Position numbers and translations under genes: made by a program. This document shows, in pieces, positions 8,250 through 16,216 of a DNA stretch of 30,705 bases. The notes beneath the pieces were generated by a model. It was not told the DNA's origin and made no database searches. It worked only from the letters and a program-made list of their open reading frames with translations. Each line of letters begins with the position of its first letter. Within the stretch, counting starts at the first letter, position 1. The DNA comes from JAUNKE01 sp041853585 (GTDB lineage: Bacteria; Bacillota; Clostridia; Peptostreptococcales; Filifactoraceae), in NCBI GenBank assembly GCA_041853585.1, contig JBGZSM010000038.1, positions 1 to 30,705 on the forward strand, given 5' to 3'.

Positions 8250-9071
8250 TGTCTTTTCTTTTTAAATTTTAGGTGATATAAAGCTAATAAATTGTGAGAA
8301 AAATTATGCGTTTTTCATTCCAATGAAACAGCGGAGCGGTGGCTTTACGAACTAAAGTAAATTTTTGAGCGCAGCGATAAAATTTTTGAGTAGTTCATGG
8401 GTTGACGAGATAACGACCAACGGGAGATTGTCTGTCCGTAAATTACTGCCATCGTTGCCTGCAAAATGGGAGGCTTTTACAGTTATGAAATAAAAATTAT
8501 TGAATGCTCATAAGGATATGATTTGCTCCGTCTTCGATTATTTCAGGAAGAACCGGTTTGTTTTCTGTAAAAGATGATATAGAAAATCAGGGCATTTCGT
8601 CTTATATCAGTAAAGATTGCATAAATCGGCAGTGAAGTGAGTCGTTCTTTTGTTTCTTGACTGATTCTGTGAAAAGATTTTGAAACCCAAAATAAAGATA
8701 GCTAAACGGAATGAAATTGTCGGATTGGGCTATCAGATTTCAAACCGTGATGATATACTTTACTGTGGAAGTGATATCGATTGTGGCGCTGAGAATATCG
8801 CTCATCTTATTGTAATTGGAGAGGTTTTAAATTTTAAAGCTAACATCTATTTTCTTTTTCTTTAGTTTAAGCACTGCTTGAGACAGATAAAAAAGAGAAT
8901 AAAAACAGAAACAAAAAATGATAGTTATTTGAACTTTGTTCGGATAGGAAAGGTGGAAGAACCTTAAAAGTTTCATTGTCGGTTGTTATGAATTTCTTGA
9001 TGCTTGAGAAAAGAGTTTTGGTATTTAAAAAGGAAGCTGTTATGCGATTTACATAAAAAGTAAATTGATGG

Positions 9072-9101
9072 AGAAGTTGTTGCAATAACAAAATCAAAAA
9101 G
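9072..9101 (+). repeat. Direct repeat copy 1 (partner 9222-9251)
   Basis: A 30-base segment matches 9222-9251 at 26 of 30 positions; both begin AGAAGTTGTTG and contain AAAATCAAAAA. Each copy is directly followed by a start region encoding a similar protein N-terminus, so the repeat is the leader part of a larger duplication. Confidence 0.75.
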
Positions 9102-9108
9102 GGAATCG

Positions 9109-9258
9109 ATGGAAGGGATTGAGAGAGTATCGTTTTTTCAGAACAAAAAACAAAAGGACTTTTATCTCTTGAGAAAAAAGAAGTGTTGGTGCAACGGAGA
9201 AATTAAAAAAGAAATGAGCAAAGAAGTTGTTGTAAGAATAAAATCAAAAAAGAGGTGA
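9109..9258 (+). pseudogene. Partial duplicate of the AraC-regulator 5' end (49-codon ORF)
   Basis: ATG 9109 opens a 49-codon frame ending at TGA 9256-9258, three bases before the regulator's ATG 9262. Its first 22 residues, MEGIERVSFFQNKKQKDFYL and on, align with the regulator's MKKVERMWDSFPSSKQMGNF and LL, with shared E-R, F, K-Q, F and LL-x-K positions. After about residue 23 the similarity ends and the sequence is lysine-rich. Together with the duplicated leader at 9072-9101 this points to an old tandem duplication of the start of this gene or of a paralogue's remains. Because it stops right at the regulator's ribosome binding site (AGAGGTGACGG), it might still act as a translationally coupled leader peptide; that is speculation. 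Confidence 0.5.
9222..9251 (+). repeat. Direct repeat copy 2 (partner 9072-9101)
   Basis: The second copy of the leader repeat ends in the ribosome binding site region of the AraC-type gene. It differs from copy 1 at four positions. Confidence 0.75.
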
Positions 9259-9261
9259 CGG

Positions 9262-10239
9262 ATGAAAAAGGTTGAAAGGATGTGGGATTCTTTTCCAAGT
9301 TCAAAACAAATGGGTAATTTTCGTTTGTTGGCAAAGACAGAAGATATGGTTATCTTTCGCGTTGAGAATGAAACCGGTGAAGGAGACATGATTATTCATC
9401 AGGTTTTTGACGGGGTGTATCTGATGTATAATGACTTTCACATGGAGTATTATGATTCTTTGTTTCAAGCGACTAAGACGATTTTCGCAGTAGATTTTTG
9501 TCGTGAGGGAAGTTTGGTGATGGAATGTGACAACGGATTTTGTCAGATAAAAAAGCCGGGGAATATCTGCATTGATTCCAGAGTTCATCATAAGGGAATT
9601 GTAAGATTTCCGACCAAACATTTCCACGGAATAACCGTCGGATTTGAAAGTGAACTGGCTACAAAAACACTCTCCGGAGATGTGCCGGCGATTCCGGTTG
9701 ACTTGGAAATGATTCGAAGTAAATTTTGCGGCGCAGACGGTTATTTTATGATTCAAGAAGAGAGTGCGCTGAAACGCTTGTTTATGGAGCTTTATCAAGT
9801 GCCGGATAAAGCAAAGCAGCTATACTTTAGAACTAAGATTTTGGAGTTGTTGGTCTGCCTTTCCGTCTTGGAACCCGGCAGCCTGACGGGAGAAAAACCG
9901 TATTTCTACAAAGAACAAGTGGAGAAAGTGCATGCTGCGGCAAAACGAATGATGGAAAATCTAAAAGACAGCCATCGGATTGAAGATTTGGCGAAGCAAT
10001 ATGATATATCGCAGACCGCATTTAAGGAATGTTTCAAAAGTATTTACAGAAAACCGGTTTTTGCGTGGCTTACCGAGCAGAGAATGCAACGCGCGAGTGA
10101 GCTTCTGACTTTGAATCCGGAAATGAGTATCGGAGATATTGCATTTGAAGTCGGGTATGAAAGCGGTGGAAAGTTTGCTGCGGCATTCAAAAGAATTTAT
10201 GGGATGTCTCCAAAACAATATCGGAGCAGTACGCGTTAG
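9262..10239 (+). CDS. AraC/XylS-family transcriptional regulator (PchR/YbtA-like)
   Basis: A 325-residue regulator. The C-terminal 100 residues form a double helix-turn-helix AraC domain: HRIEDLAKQYDISQTAFKEC is the first motif, then FAWLTEQRMQRASELL, and SIGDIAFEVGYESGGKFAAA ending in FKRIYGMSPKQYR. The N-terminal half is a cupin-like sensor with CREGSLVMECDNGFCQIKKP and a FPTKHFHGITVGFE segment similar to regulators of the PchR/YbtA type, which sense siderophores or metals. The start ATG 9262 follows GAGGTG with good spacing. The stop overlaps the AGGAGGAG that serves the downstream ABC gene, 13 bases apart, so regulator and transporters are probably one operon. It likely activates that operon in response to the transported compound; this is inferred from context. 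Confidence 0.9.
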   Translation: MKKVERMWDSFPSSKQMGNFRLLAKTEDMVIFRVENETGEGDMIIHQVFDGVYLMYNDFHMEYYDSLFQATKTIFAVDFCREGSLVMECDNGFCQIKKPGNICIDSRVHHKGIVRFPTKHFHGITVGFESELATKTLSGDVPAIPVDLEMIRSKFCGADGYFMIQEESALKRLFMELYQVPDKAKQLYFRTKILELLVCLSVLEPGSLTGEKPYFYKEQVEKVHAAAKRMMENLKDSHRIEDLAKQYDISQTAFKECFKSIYRKPVFAWLTEQRMQRASELLTLNPEMSIGDIAFEVGYESGGKFAAAFKRIYGMSPKQYRSSTR

Positions 10240-10252
10240 AGGAGGAGTTGAA

Positions 10253-12031
10253 ATGAAGGAAAAAGAAGAACAAATGAAGAAAAAATCTTTGTTACAGTGG
10301 ATATTGCAATTTGCAAGCAGCGATCGGACTCGATATATGAAGGCGGTGGTCTTTGCTCTGTGCGGAGTAGTCTGTAGGATGATGCCATACTATCTTACGG
10401 CAAGAATTGTGCAACTGTTTTTACAGGGAGAAAAAAGTTTTTCGCCATATTTTCCATTGTTTATTGGAACCGCATTTTTTTGGACATTAGGAATTATCTT
10501 TCATTCCATTTCTACAACCAATTCCCATGAAGCGACATTTGCGCTCTTGGCGAATATTAGAAAACAAATATGCGCTAAGCTTTTGAGAGTCCCTTTGGGC
10601 GATGTGATTACAATTCCTTCCGGTGAACTGAAAAATATCATCGTAGAGCGTGTGGATTCTATTGAAACCACATTGGCTCATATTGTTCCTGAGTTTACCG
10701 CAAATATTACGGCGCCAATCCTGATGTTCATTTATCTACTTACAATCAATTGGAAACTGGCACTTGCGTCCTTAATCACATTGCCGCTTGGAATTTTTTT
10801 GATGTCGCTGATGATGAAGGATCAGGAGAAATGGTGGAAGGATTGCATACAAAAGACAAAGATTCTCAATGATACAGCAGTGGAATATATCAACGGGATT
10901 GAAGTAATCAAGGTGTTTGGAAAAACGGACAGTTCTTATGAAAAGTTTGAGAAAGCGGCAAAAGATGGAGCGAATGCCTATATCGATTGGATGCGAGCTT
11001 CCATTTTCTATTTTTCGAGCGGACTGGCAATCGTTCCGGCAACGCTTTTGACGGTTTTGCCGATTGGCGGTTTCATGTATTTGCACGGCAATATTGCAGC
11101 GAGTGATCTGATAATGGGCATCATTCTTTCGATGGGTTTAATTACGCCATTGATAACCGTGATGGCATACAACGACGATATTGCAAGAGCGAGCGTCATC
11201 TTCGAGGAGGTCGGTAGCCTTTTGGAGATGAGAGAGATGCATCGACCCGAGAGTACAAGCAATATGCCGGAAAATCATTCGTTAGAACTTTGTAATGTGC
11301 ATTTCGGATATCAAAAAGACAAAGAGATTCTTCATGGAGTCAATATGACGATAGTTCCCGGAACGGTCAATGCTTTTGTGGGCCCATCCGGCGGAGGGAA
11401 GACGACGATAGCCAGATTGATTGCTTCTTTATGGGATGCCGATGAAGGCTCCATCTCGATGGGCGGGTTGGACATTAAGAAAATCGCACTTTCGGATTAT
11501 AACGAAAAAATCGCCTATGTTTCTCAAGATAACTACCTTTTTAATACGAGCGTTCTCGAAAATATCCGAATGGGCAGGAAAGAAGCGACGGATGCAGAAG
11601 TAATAGAAACTGCAAAACGATGCGGTTGTCATGATTTCATCATGGGACTTGAAAAAGGATATGATACCATCGTAGGTGATGCGGGCGGTCATCTTTCGGG
11701 TGGAGAAAGACAGCGAATCTCAATCGCGAGAGCCATGCTGAAGGATGCACCCGTCATCATCTTGGACGAAGCGACAGCCTATACGGATCCTGAGAATGAA
11801 GCGATTATTCAGCACTCCATCGCAAGCATGATTGACGGAAAAACTTTGATTGTTATTGCACATAGACTTTCTACGATTACCGATGCCGATCGGATTTTTG
11901 TAATAAAAAACGGAAAAGTGGATTCGCAAGGGACACATGAAGAGTTGCTTTCGATGAACGGACTTTACAAAAAAATGTGGGAAACGCATATAGAAGTAAA
12001 GGATAGAGATTTATCCGAAATAACGGCATAG
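10253..12031 (+). CDS. ABC exporter-fold half transporter, first of pair (YbtP-like)
   Basis: A membrane-spanning domain fused to an ATPase, 592 residues. The N-terminal half holds about six helices (for example TRYMKAVVFALCGVVCRMMP, PLFIGTAFFWTLGII, FTANITAPILMFIYLLTI). The nucleotide-binding domain has Walker A GPSGGGKTT at about 377, Q-loop YVSQDNYLF, signature LSGGERQRIS at about 481, Walker B VIILDEATA near 502 and H-loop IAHRLSTI. ATG 10253 follows GAGGAGGAG; the same frame extends upstream into the AraC gene but that extension has no ribosome binding site. It pairs with the next gene 12 bases downstream, so the working unit is probably a heterodimer. An exporter-fold pair beside an AraC regulator matches YbtPQ-like transporters that import metal-siderophore complexes. 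Drug or peptide export remains possible. Confidence 0.9.
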   Translation: MKEKEEQMKKKSLLQWILQFASSDRTRYMKAVVFALCGVVCRMMPYYLTARIVQLFLQGEKSFSPYFPLFIGTAFFWTLGIIFHSISTTNSHEATFALLANIRKQICAKLLRVPLGDVITIPSGELKNIIVERVDSIETTLAHIVPEFTANITAPILMFIYLLTINWKLALASLITLPLGIFLMSLMMKDQEKWWKDCIQKTKILNDTAVEYINGIEVIKVFGKTDSSYEKFEKAAKDGANAYIDWMRASIFYFSSGLAIVPATLLTVLPIGGFMYLHGNIAASDLIMGIILSMGLITPLITVMAYNDDIARASVIFEEVGSLLEMREMHRPESTSNMPENHSLELCNVHFGYQKDKEILHGVNMTIVPGTVNAFVGPSGGGKTTIARLIASLWDADEGSISMGGLDIKKIALSDYNEKIAYVSQDNYLFNTSVLENIRMGRKEATDAEVIETAKRCGCHDFIMGLEKGYDTIVGDAGGHLSGGERQRISIARAMLKDAPVIILDEATAYTDPENEAIIQHSIASMIDGKTLIVIAHRLSTITDADRIFVIKNGKVDSQGTHEELLSMNGLYKKMWETHIEVKDRDLSEITA

Positions 12032-12043
12032 AGAGGTGACGAA

Positions 12044-13792
12044 ATGATTAATATACTCAATAAATTTTTTGAATTCTCCGGTCGTCAGAATAAGCGGAAA
12101 TTCTATTTTTCAATTGTGCTTGGCATTGTCAGCGCATTTTGTCATGCAATCAAGATTCCGGCAATCTACATCATCGTTCGCGGGGTGGTAGAACAAAATC
12201 TGCAAAGCTTGGATGTATGGAAAGGGACGGCTATTCTTCTGGGAGGACTTTTGCTTCAGATTGCGGTATCTGCAAAGTCTCAAATGTTACAGACCGAAGC
12301 GGGATATGATACAGGTTGCCAAAAAAGAATTGAAATTGCAAGTCACTTGAGATATCTTCCAATGGGATATTTCAACTCCAAATCGCTCGGATACATTACA
12401 TTCGTTACGACAAATACGATGGAAAATCTTTGCGATGTTGCAACCAGAGTAGTTATGATAACGACCAAAGGAATTTTAGAGACCTTGCTCATCACGATAA
12501 TGCTTCTTTTCTTCGAATGGCGAATCGGGCTTGTGGCAGTTTTTGGCATAGGAATTTCTCTTATAATCAATCGATACATGCAAAAGAACGCGGAAAAAGT
12601 CTCTCCTAAAAAACTTGTTGCGGATACCTCTTTGATTGAACAGGTATTGGAATACATCCAAGGAATCACGGAGGCAAAAAGCTACAATATGACAATGGAG
12701 AACAATCAGAAGTTGGAAAAGTCCATTGATGAAGCGTCAAAAATTTGCATTGAAATGGAAAAAACTTTTATTCCAATCATGGGACTTCAGAGTTGGGGGT
12801 TAAAAATGGCATCAATTTTGATGAGTATGTTATCGCTATATCTCGGTCTGAATGGGCAGATTGATATGCCGACTACAATCGTCATGCTGATTTCATCCTA
12901 CATGGTTTTTGCTGCGCTGGAGGCTGCGGGAAACTACTCTTCTCTTCTTCGCGTGGTGGATCTTTCGGTTGAGCGAGCAAATGAAATTCTGTCCATTTCA
13001 GAGATGGACATTCGAGGAGAGGAAGTTGTGCCGCAAAGTCGAGATATTGCGATGAAAAGCGTTGAATTCTCATATCAGGATAAAAAGGTCGTGGACCAAG
13101 TGAGTTTGATGATTCCGGAAAAAACAACGGCGGCATTTGTCGGACCGTCCGGTGGAGGGAAAACAACCATTTGTCATCTGCTCGCGAGATTTTGGGATGT
13201 GGATTCGGGAAAAGTCACTTTTGACGGAAAAGATGTAAGAGAATATGATATGGATTCGTTGATGCGGAATTTTAGTTTCGTATTTCAAAATGTGTACCTT
13301 TTTCATGATACGATTGCCAATAATATTCGCTTCGGACAGCCGGATATGCCGATGGAAAAAGTGATAGAAGCAGCAAAAAAAGCGCGTTGCCACGAGTTCA
13401 TCTCCGCACTGCCAAATGGATATGATACGGTGATTGGAGAAGGCGGTGCAACACTTTCCGGTGGCGAAAAACAGCGAATTTCGATTGCTCGTGCGATGAC
13501 GAAAGATGCACCCGTTATCATTTTGGACGAAGCGACTGCCAATATTGACCCCGAAAATGAGAATGAACTCATGCAGGCAATCGCCGCTCTGACCAAAGAA
13601 AAAACTGTAATTATGATAGCGCATCGCTTAAAAACCGTGCAATCTGTTGACCAAATCATCGTTATTGAAAGTGGAAAGATCGTGCAGAAAGGTCGCCATG
13701 AAGAGCTCATGAAAGAAAATGGTCTTTACAGAAAATTTGTCGAAGAACGCAGAAAAGCGGCAAGTTGGAAATTAGGAAATAAATCGCAATGA
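12044..13792 (+). CDS. ABC exporter-fold half transporter, second of pair (YbtQ-like)
   Basis: A 582-residue membrane domain-ATPase fusion and the partner of the preceding gene. Hydrophobic helices include FYFSIVLGIVSAFCHAIKIP, GTAILLGGLLLQIAVSA, TLLITIMLLFFEWRIGLVAV and TTIVMLISSYMVFAAL. The ATPase part shows Walker A GPSGGGKTT at about 367, Q-loop VFQNVYLF, signature LSGGEKQRIS at about 470, Walker B VIILDEATA near 492 and H-loop IAHRLKTV. Both partners carry a complete set of ATPase motifs, so both sites may be active. ATG 12044 follows GAGGTGACG. A terminator at 13923 closes the operon. The substrate is inferred, as for the first partner: most likely a siderophore or metal complex, given the regulator type. 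Confidence 0.9.
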   Translation: MINILNKFFEFSGRQNKRKFYFSIVLGIVSAFCHAIKIPAIYIIVRGVVEQNLQSLDVWKGTAILLGGLLLQIAVSAKSQMLQTEAGYDTGCQKRIEIASHLRYLPMGYFNSKSLGYITFVTTNTMENLCDVATRVVMITTKGILETLLITIMLLFFEWRIGLVAVFGIGISLIINRYMQKNAEKVSPKKLVADTSLIEQVLEYIQGITEAKSYNMTMENNQKLEKSIDEASKICIEMEKTFIPIMGLQSWGLKMASILMSMLSLYLGLNGQIDMPTTIVMLISSYMVFAALEAAGNYSSLLRVVDLSVERANEILSISEMDIRGEEVVPQSRDIAMKSVEFSYQDKKVVDQVSLMIPEKTTAAFVGPSGGGKTTICHLLARFWDVDSGKVTFDGKDVREYDMDSLMRNFSFVFQNVYLFHDTIANNIRFGQPDMPMEKVIEAAKKARCHEFISALPNGYDTVIGEGGATLSGGEKQRISIARAMTKDAPVIILDEATANIDPENENELMQAIAALTKEKTVIMIAHRLKTVQSVDQIIVIESGKIVQKGRHEELMKENGLYRKFVEERRKAASWKLGNKSQ

Positions 13793-13922
13793 CTGATTAA
13801 ATTGCCTGAAAGTGAAAATAGACATCAGGAAATTCATCATAATGCAGCGACCTCAATTGTTAAGACGGTTTATTTTTGAGGTAAGCATGATGATGGATTC
13901 TTCTTTAGAACTAAAACAAAAG

Positions 13923-13949
13923 TCACGCAGAGTTTTTGCGTGATTTTTT
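13923..13949 (+). terminator. Rho-independent terminator after the ABC operon
   Basis: TCACGCA (13923-13929) pairs with TGCGTGA (13937-13943) across GAGTTTT and is followed by six T. It ends the AraC-ABC-ABC transcript. Its stem and TCACGCAGAG core match the terminator at 4084. Confidence 0.85.
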
Positions 13950-14094
13950 GGTGCAGAAAAATTATGTTCGGGTGTTTGATTTTGCTTGTAATCCAATCCG
14001 ATTAAAAGTTCTTGATATGACAGTTCTACCGCATTTCAACAGCTTGTCAGAGCGAAATTTCATCGCCGTTTTTATAATTCGAAAAAAATCTTGC

Positions 14095-14123
14095 TTGACA
14101 AATGACATAGTGTCACTTAGAAT
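14095..14123 (+). promoter_or_regulatory. Sigma-A promoter with TetR-type operator
   Basis: TTGACA (14095-14100) and TAGAAT (14118-14123) are separated by exactly 17 bases. The perfect inverted repeat TGACA-TAG-TGTCA (14103-14115) lies in the spacer, where a bound dimer would block RNA polymerase. It is upstream of the TetR gene, so autorepression of the TetR-membrane protein pair is the natural reading. Confidence 0.75.
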
Positions 14124-14157
14124 GATAGTTGTAATGGTAAAGTATCGAGGAGGGAAT

Positions 14158-14733
14158 ATGCCGAAAGAAACTTTTTTTAATCTCGATGAAAAAAAGAAGG
14201 AGAATGTCGTTGAGGTGCTGGTCGATGAATTCAGTACAAAACCTTTTAAGGATGTGACAGTCAAAACCATCGTTGACCGATTGAAAATAGCGCGAGGAAG
14301 TTTTTATCAATATTTTGAAGACTTGGAAGACAGTTATTTTTATATATTGGACAAGCAAACTCATGATGTTCACCTTTTATTTATGAATCTATTTTTGGAA
14401 AACCGAGGGGATATTCTGACATCGTTGGAGAAATTTGGAGCGCAGGTGGCCGATACGATATTTAACGAAAGCAAGTATCCGATTTATAAAAACAGATACC
14501 TCTATTGGAATGAAGAATTGGATAAGAATTGGAATCTTTGCCACAGCGACCGTTACAGCATATTTTACCAAGAGAGCAGTGAGCTTGGTATGGATAGTGA
14601 ACTTGTATTTTTTATGAAAGCGGTAATCCACAGTTTGATTGAAAGAAATTTTAGGCTCGGATGGTCGAAGGAAGTTTTCTTGGAAAAATACAATACGCAT
14701 CTGCAATGGATGAAGGAAGGAGTTATAAAATGA
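14158..14733 (+). CDS. TetR/AcrR-family transcriptional repressor
   Basis: A 191-residue regulator. The N-terminal DNA-binding domain runs through ENVVEVLVDEFSTKPFKDVT and VKTIVDRLKIARGSFYQYFE, the canonical TetR helix-turn-helix with the F-Y-x-Y-F ending. The C-terminal two-thirds is a ligand domain without recognisable specificity. ATG 14158 follows GAGGAGGG; the frame is open further upstream to 13936, but that part overlaps the promoter and the terminator. The stop overlaps the start of the next gene (ATGA, 14730-14733), so translation is coupled. It probably represses its own two-gene operon through the repeat at 14103-14115. Confidence 0.9.
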   Translation: MPKETFFNLDEKKKENVVEVLVDEFSTKPFKDVTVKTIVDRLKIARGSFYQYFEDLEDSYFYILDKQTHDVHLLFMNLFLENRGDILTSLEKFGAQVADTIFNESKYPIYKNRYLYWNEELDKNWNLCHSDRYSIFYQESSELGMDSELVFFMKAVIHSLIERNFRLGWSKEVFLEKYNTHLQWMKEGVIK

Positions 14734-15800
14734 AGGTGTTTGAAAGTTTGTTTGACATTACTTACTTGGTGCTTGTTATTGATTTGGGAATTAGGCTTTT
14801 GCTGGAGAGCGAAAAAAAGGCGAAGTTGTTTGGCATAATGGCGGTGATTTTGGGTTTGGGCGATGCTTTTCATCTGTTGCCGCGAATCATATCTCATCTC
14901 AGCCCCGGCGGATTCGAAGCTCATGCGGCGGCGCTTTCGTGGGGACAGTTTGTCACCAGTATTACGATGACTATTTTTTATGTACTCTATTATTATTTTT
15001 ATAAGAATCAAAGCAATGATACGGATAAGAAAAAAGCCATGGCGGTTTATATTCTTGCCATCGCGAGAGTAATCCTCGTTCTCATGCCGCAAAACGGTTG
15101 GGGCAAAATGCCGGGGAATTATATGTTCGGTATCTACCGAAATATTCCGTTTGCCATTCTTGGTGCGCTATTGATCTATTGGTCGTACAAAGAGAGAAAC
15201 AAACCGGGCTTAAAAAATATGGCTTTGCTGATATTTTTGAGTTTCCTTTTCTATATTCCGGTGGTGCTGTTCAGTGATACCTTTCCTGTGATAGGAGCGC
15301 TGATGATGCCGAAAACCGTCGCGTATCTTCTGATTGTAGTTGTCGGTTTTAAATTCTTTGTAGGGGAGTTTACCGCGAAAAATCTTCTCGCCATTTCTTT
15401 TTCATTTTTAATCATGGGACTTCTTGGCGGTGTGTTTTATAGAGAGTTTACAAAGATTTATAATTATACCGCTCCCGGTCATTTGGGCAAAATCCATGTG
15501 CATACTTTGGTATTGGGATTTATCATTTTGTCTATCTTATATGCGATTGTAAAAAATTATTCGGCGGAGCAAATTCGTGTTTTGAAAAAACCTATTCATA
15601 TCTATACCGCCGGAGTGACATTCACACTGGTGTGCATGGTGTTAATCGGTATTTACGAAGTGGTGTCTTTAGGACAAACTGTCGTGAAGCAGGCAGCGCT
15701 GGACGGAGTTTCGGGTCTCGGACACATTGTCTTGAGCGTGGGATTGGTTTGGACATTGCTGTCGGTAATTCGATTTGAAAAAAGATTGGCGACAAAATAA
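14730..15800 (+). CDS. Polytopic membrane protein, novel N-terminal domain + DUF2871
   Basis: A 356-residue integral membrane protein with about eleven predicted helices. Residues 1-215 form a seven-helix part that I do not recognise (TYLVLVIDLGIRLLL, AKLFGIMAVILGLGDAFHLL, TSITMTIFYVLYYYF, and so on). Residues from about 218 to 350 match DUF2871: MGLLGGVFYREFTK, then PGHLGKIHVHTLVLGF, and SGLGHIVLSVGLVWTLL. DUF2871 normally occurs as a small protein of about 130 residues, so this is a fusion. Conserved histidines 251, 256, 258 and 332 sit in or next to helices and could bind heme or a metal; this is inference. The start at 14730 overlaps the TetR stop by four bases. A terminator at 15888 follows. 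Control by the coupled TetR suggests induction by a small molecule. Confidence 0.8.
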   Translation: MKVFESLFDITYLVLVIDLGIRLLLESEKKAKLFGIMAVILGLGDAFHLLPRIISHLSPGGFEAHAAALSWGQFVTSITMTIFYVLYYYFYKNQSNDTDKKKAMAVYILAIARVILVLMPQNGWGKMPGNYMFGIYRNIPFAILGALLIYWSYKERNKPGLKNMALLIFLSFLFYIPVVLFSDTFPVIGALMMPKTVAYLLIVVVGFKFFVGEFTAKNLLAISFSFLIMGLLGGVFYREFTKIYNYTAPGHLGKIHVHTLVLGFIILSILYAIVKNYSAEQIRVLKKPIHIYTAGVTFTLVCMVLIGIYEVVSLGQTVVKQAALDGVSGLGHIVLSVGLVWTLLSVIRFEKRLATK

Positions 15801-15887
15801 TCCAAGAGCTGCTGCAATTTTTTGTATTACATTGAAGAATATTTTAAACTTCTTGCAGGCAAATCGATAAATATTGAAACAACAAAG

Positions 15888-15920
15888 AGCCTTTCCTCAA
15901 AATGGGGAAGGGCTTTTTTT
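15888..15920 (+). terminator. Rho-independent terminator
   Basis: AGCCTTTCC (15888-15896) pairs with GGAAGGGCT (15906-15914), with one G-U, across a 9-base loop and runs into seven T. It ends the TetR-DUF2871 operon. Confidence 0.9.
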
Positions 15921-16166
15921 ATGTGATGGTTGTTGGGAGAAATTTCTTCGATCTTGTATTGAAAGTTACTAAAGGGTATAAACTTCATTCCATTTGAAAT
16001 CAATATTCGAATTCGGAGATAAATTTCATTTCAGATTCGGACATATATAAAGGAAGAGAAAATTTTTGTGTATAATTAAAAATGGAAGTTTGATATTAAA
16101 ATCGGATGGTATGTGCTGATTTATTCGACGAGTTTTTCAACTTTACTGTTTTTTTGTGGTAGAAAA
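15921..16166. other. AT-rich intergenic region
   Basis: No gene is seen. A TATAAT at 16071-16076 has no matching -35 at 17 bases and is less convincing than the extended -10 at 16167. Short partial repeats around ATTCGGA (about 16010-16040) are too degenerate to call. Confidence 0.5.
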
Positions 16167-16175
16167 TGCTATAAT
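16167..16175 (+). promoter_or_regulatory. Extended -10 promoter for the SNF2 gene
   Basis: TGCTATAAT is a full extended -10 element 42 bases before the start codon. The region upstream is T-rich without a good -35, which extended -10 promoters tolerate. Confidence 0.6.
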
Positions 16176-16216
16176 AAGCGCAGAACACAAGTTTTTTCAG
16201 ATGGAGTGAAAAGATT

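Larger units (their letters stand above)
7456..9071. other. About 1.6 kb without an intact gene
   Basis: No frame with both a start signal and recognisable sequence is present. The stretch holds a minus-strand remnant at 7596-7865, plus-strand fragments around 7883-8110, and a long hairpin at 8196-8249. A 61-codon TTG frame at 8680-8865 (IAKRNEIVGLGYQISNRDD and SDIDCGAENIAHLIVIGEVL) looks protein-like but lacks a ribosome binding site and ends in low-complexity phenylalanine and leucine. The segment 8310-8460 has the look of conserved non-coding DNA, but I cannot identify it. Probably relics of a lost insertion or genes. Confidence 0.45.

Noticed and set aside
10139..10252. Upstream extension of the first ABC gene inside the AraC gene
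   Set aside because: No ribosome binding site and overlap with the conserved AraC domain; ATG 10253 has GAGGAGGAG.
13936..14157. Upstream extension of the TetR frame
   Set aside because: It would run through the promoter, operator and terminator T-tract; ATG 14158 has GAGGAGGG and matches TetR length.
14661..14729. Upstream extension of the DUF2871 protein into the TetR gene
   Set aside because: ATG 14730 overlaps the TetR stop in the usual coupled manner; the extension adds no membrane or family sequence.
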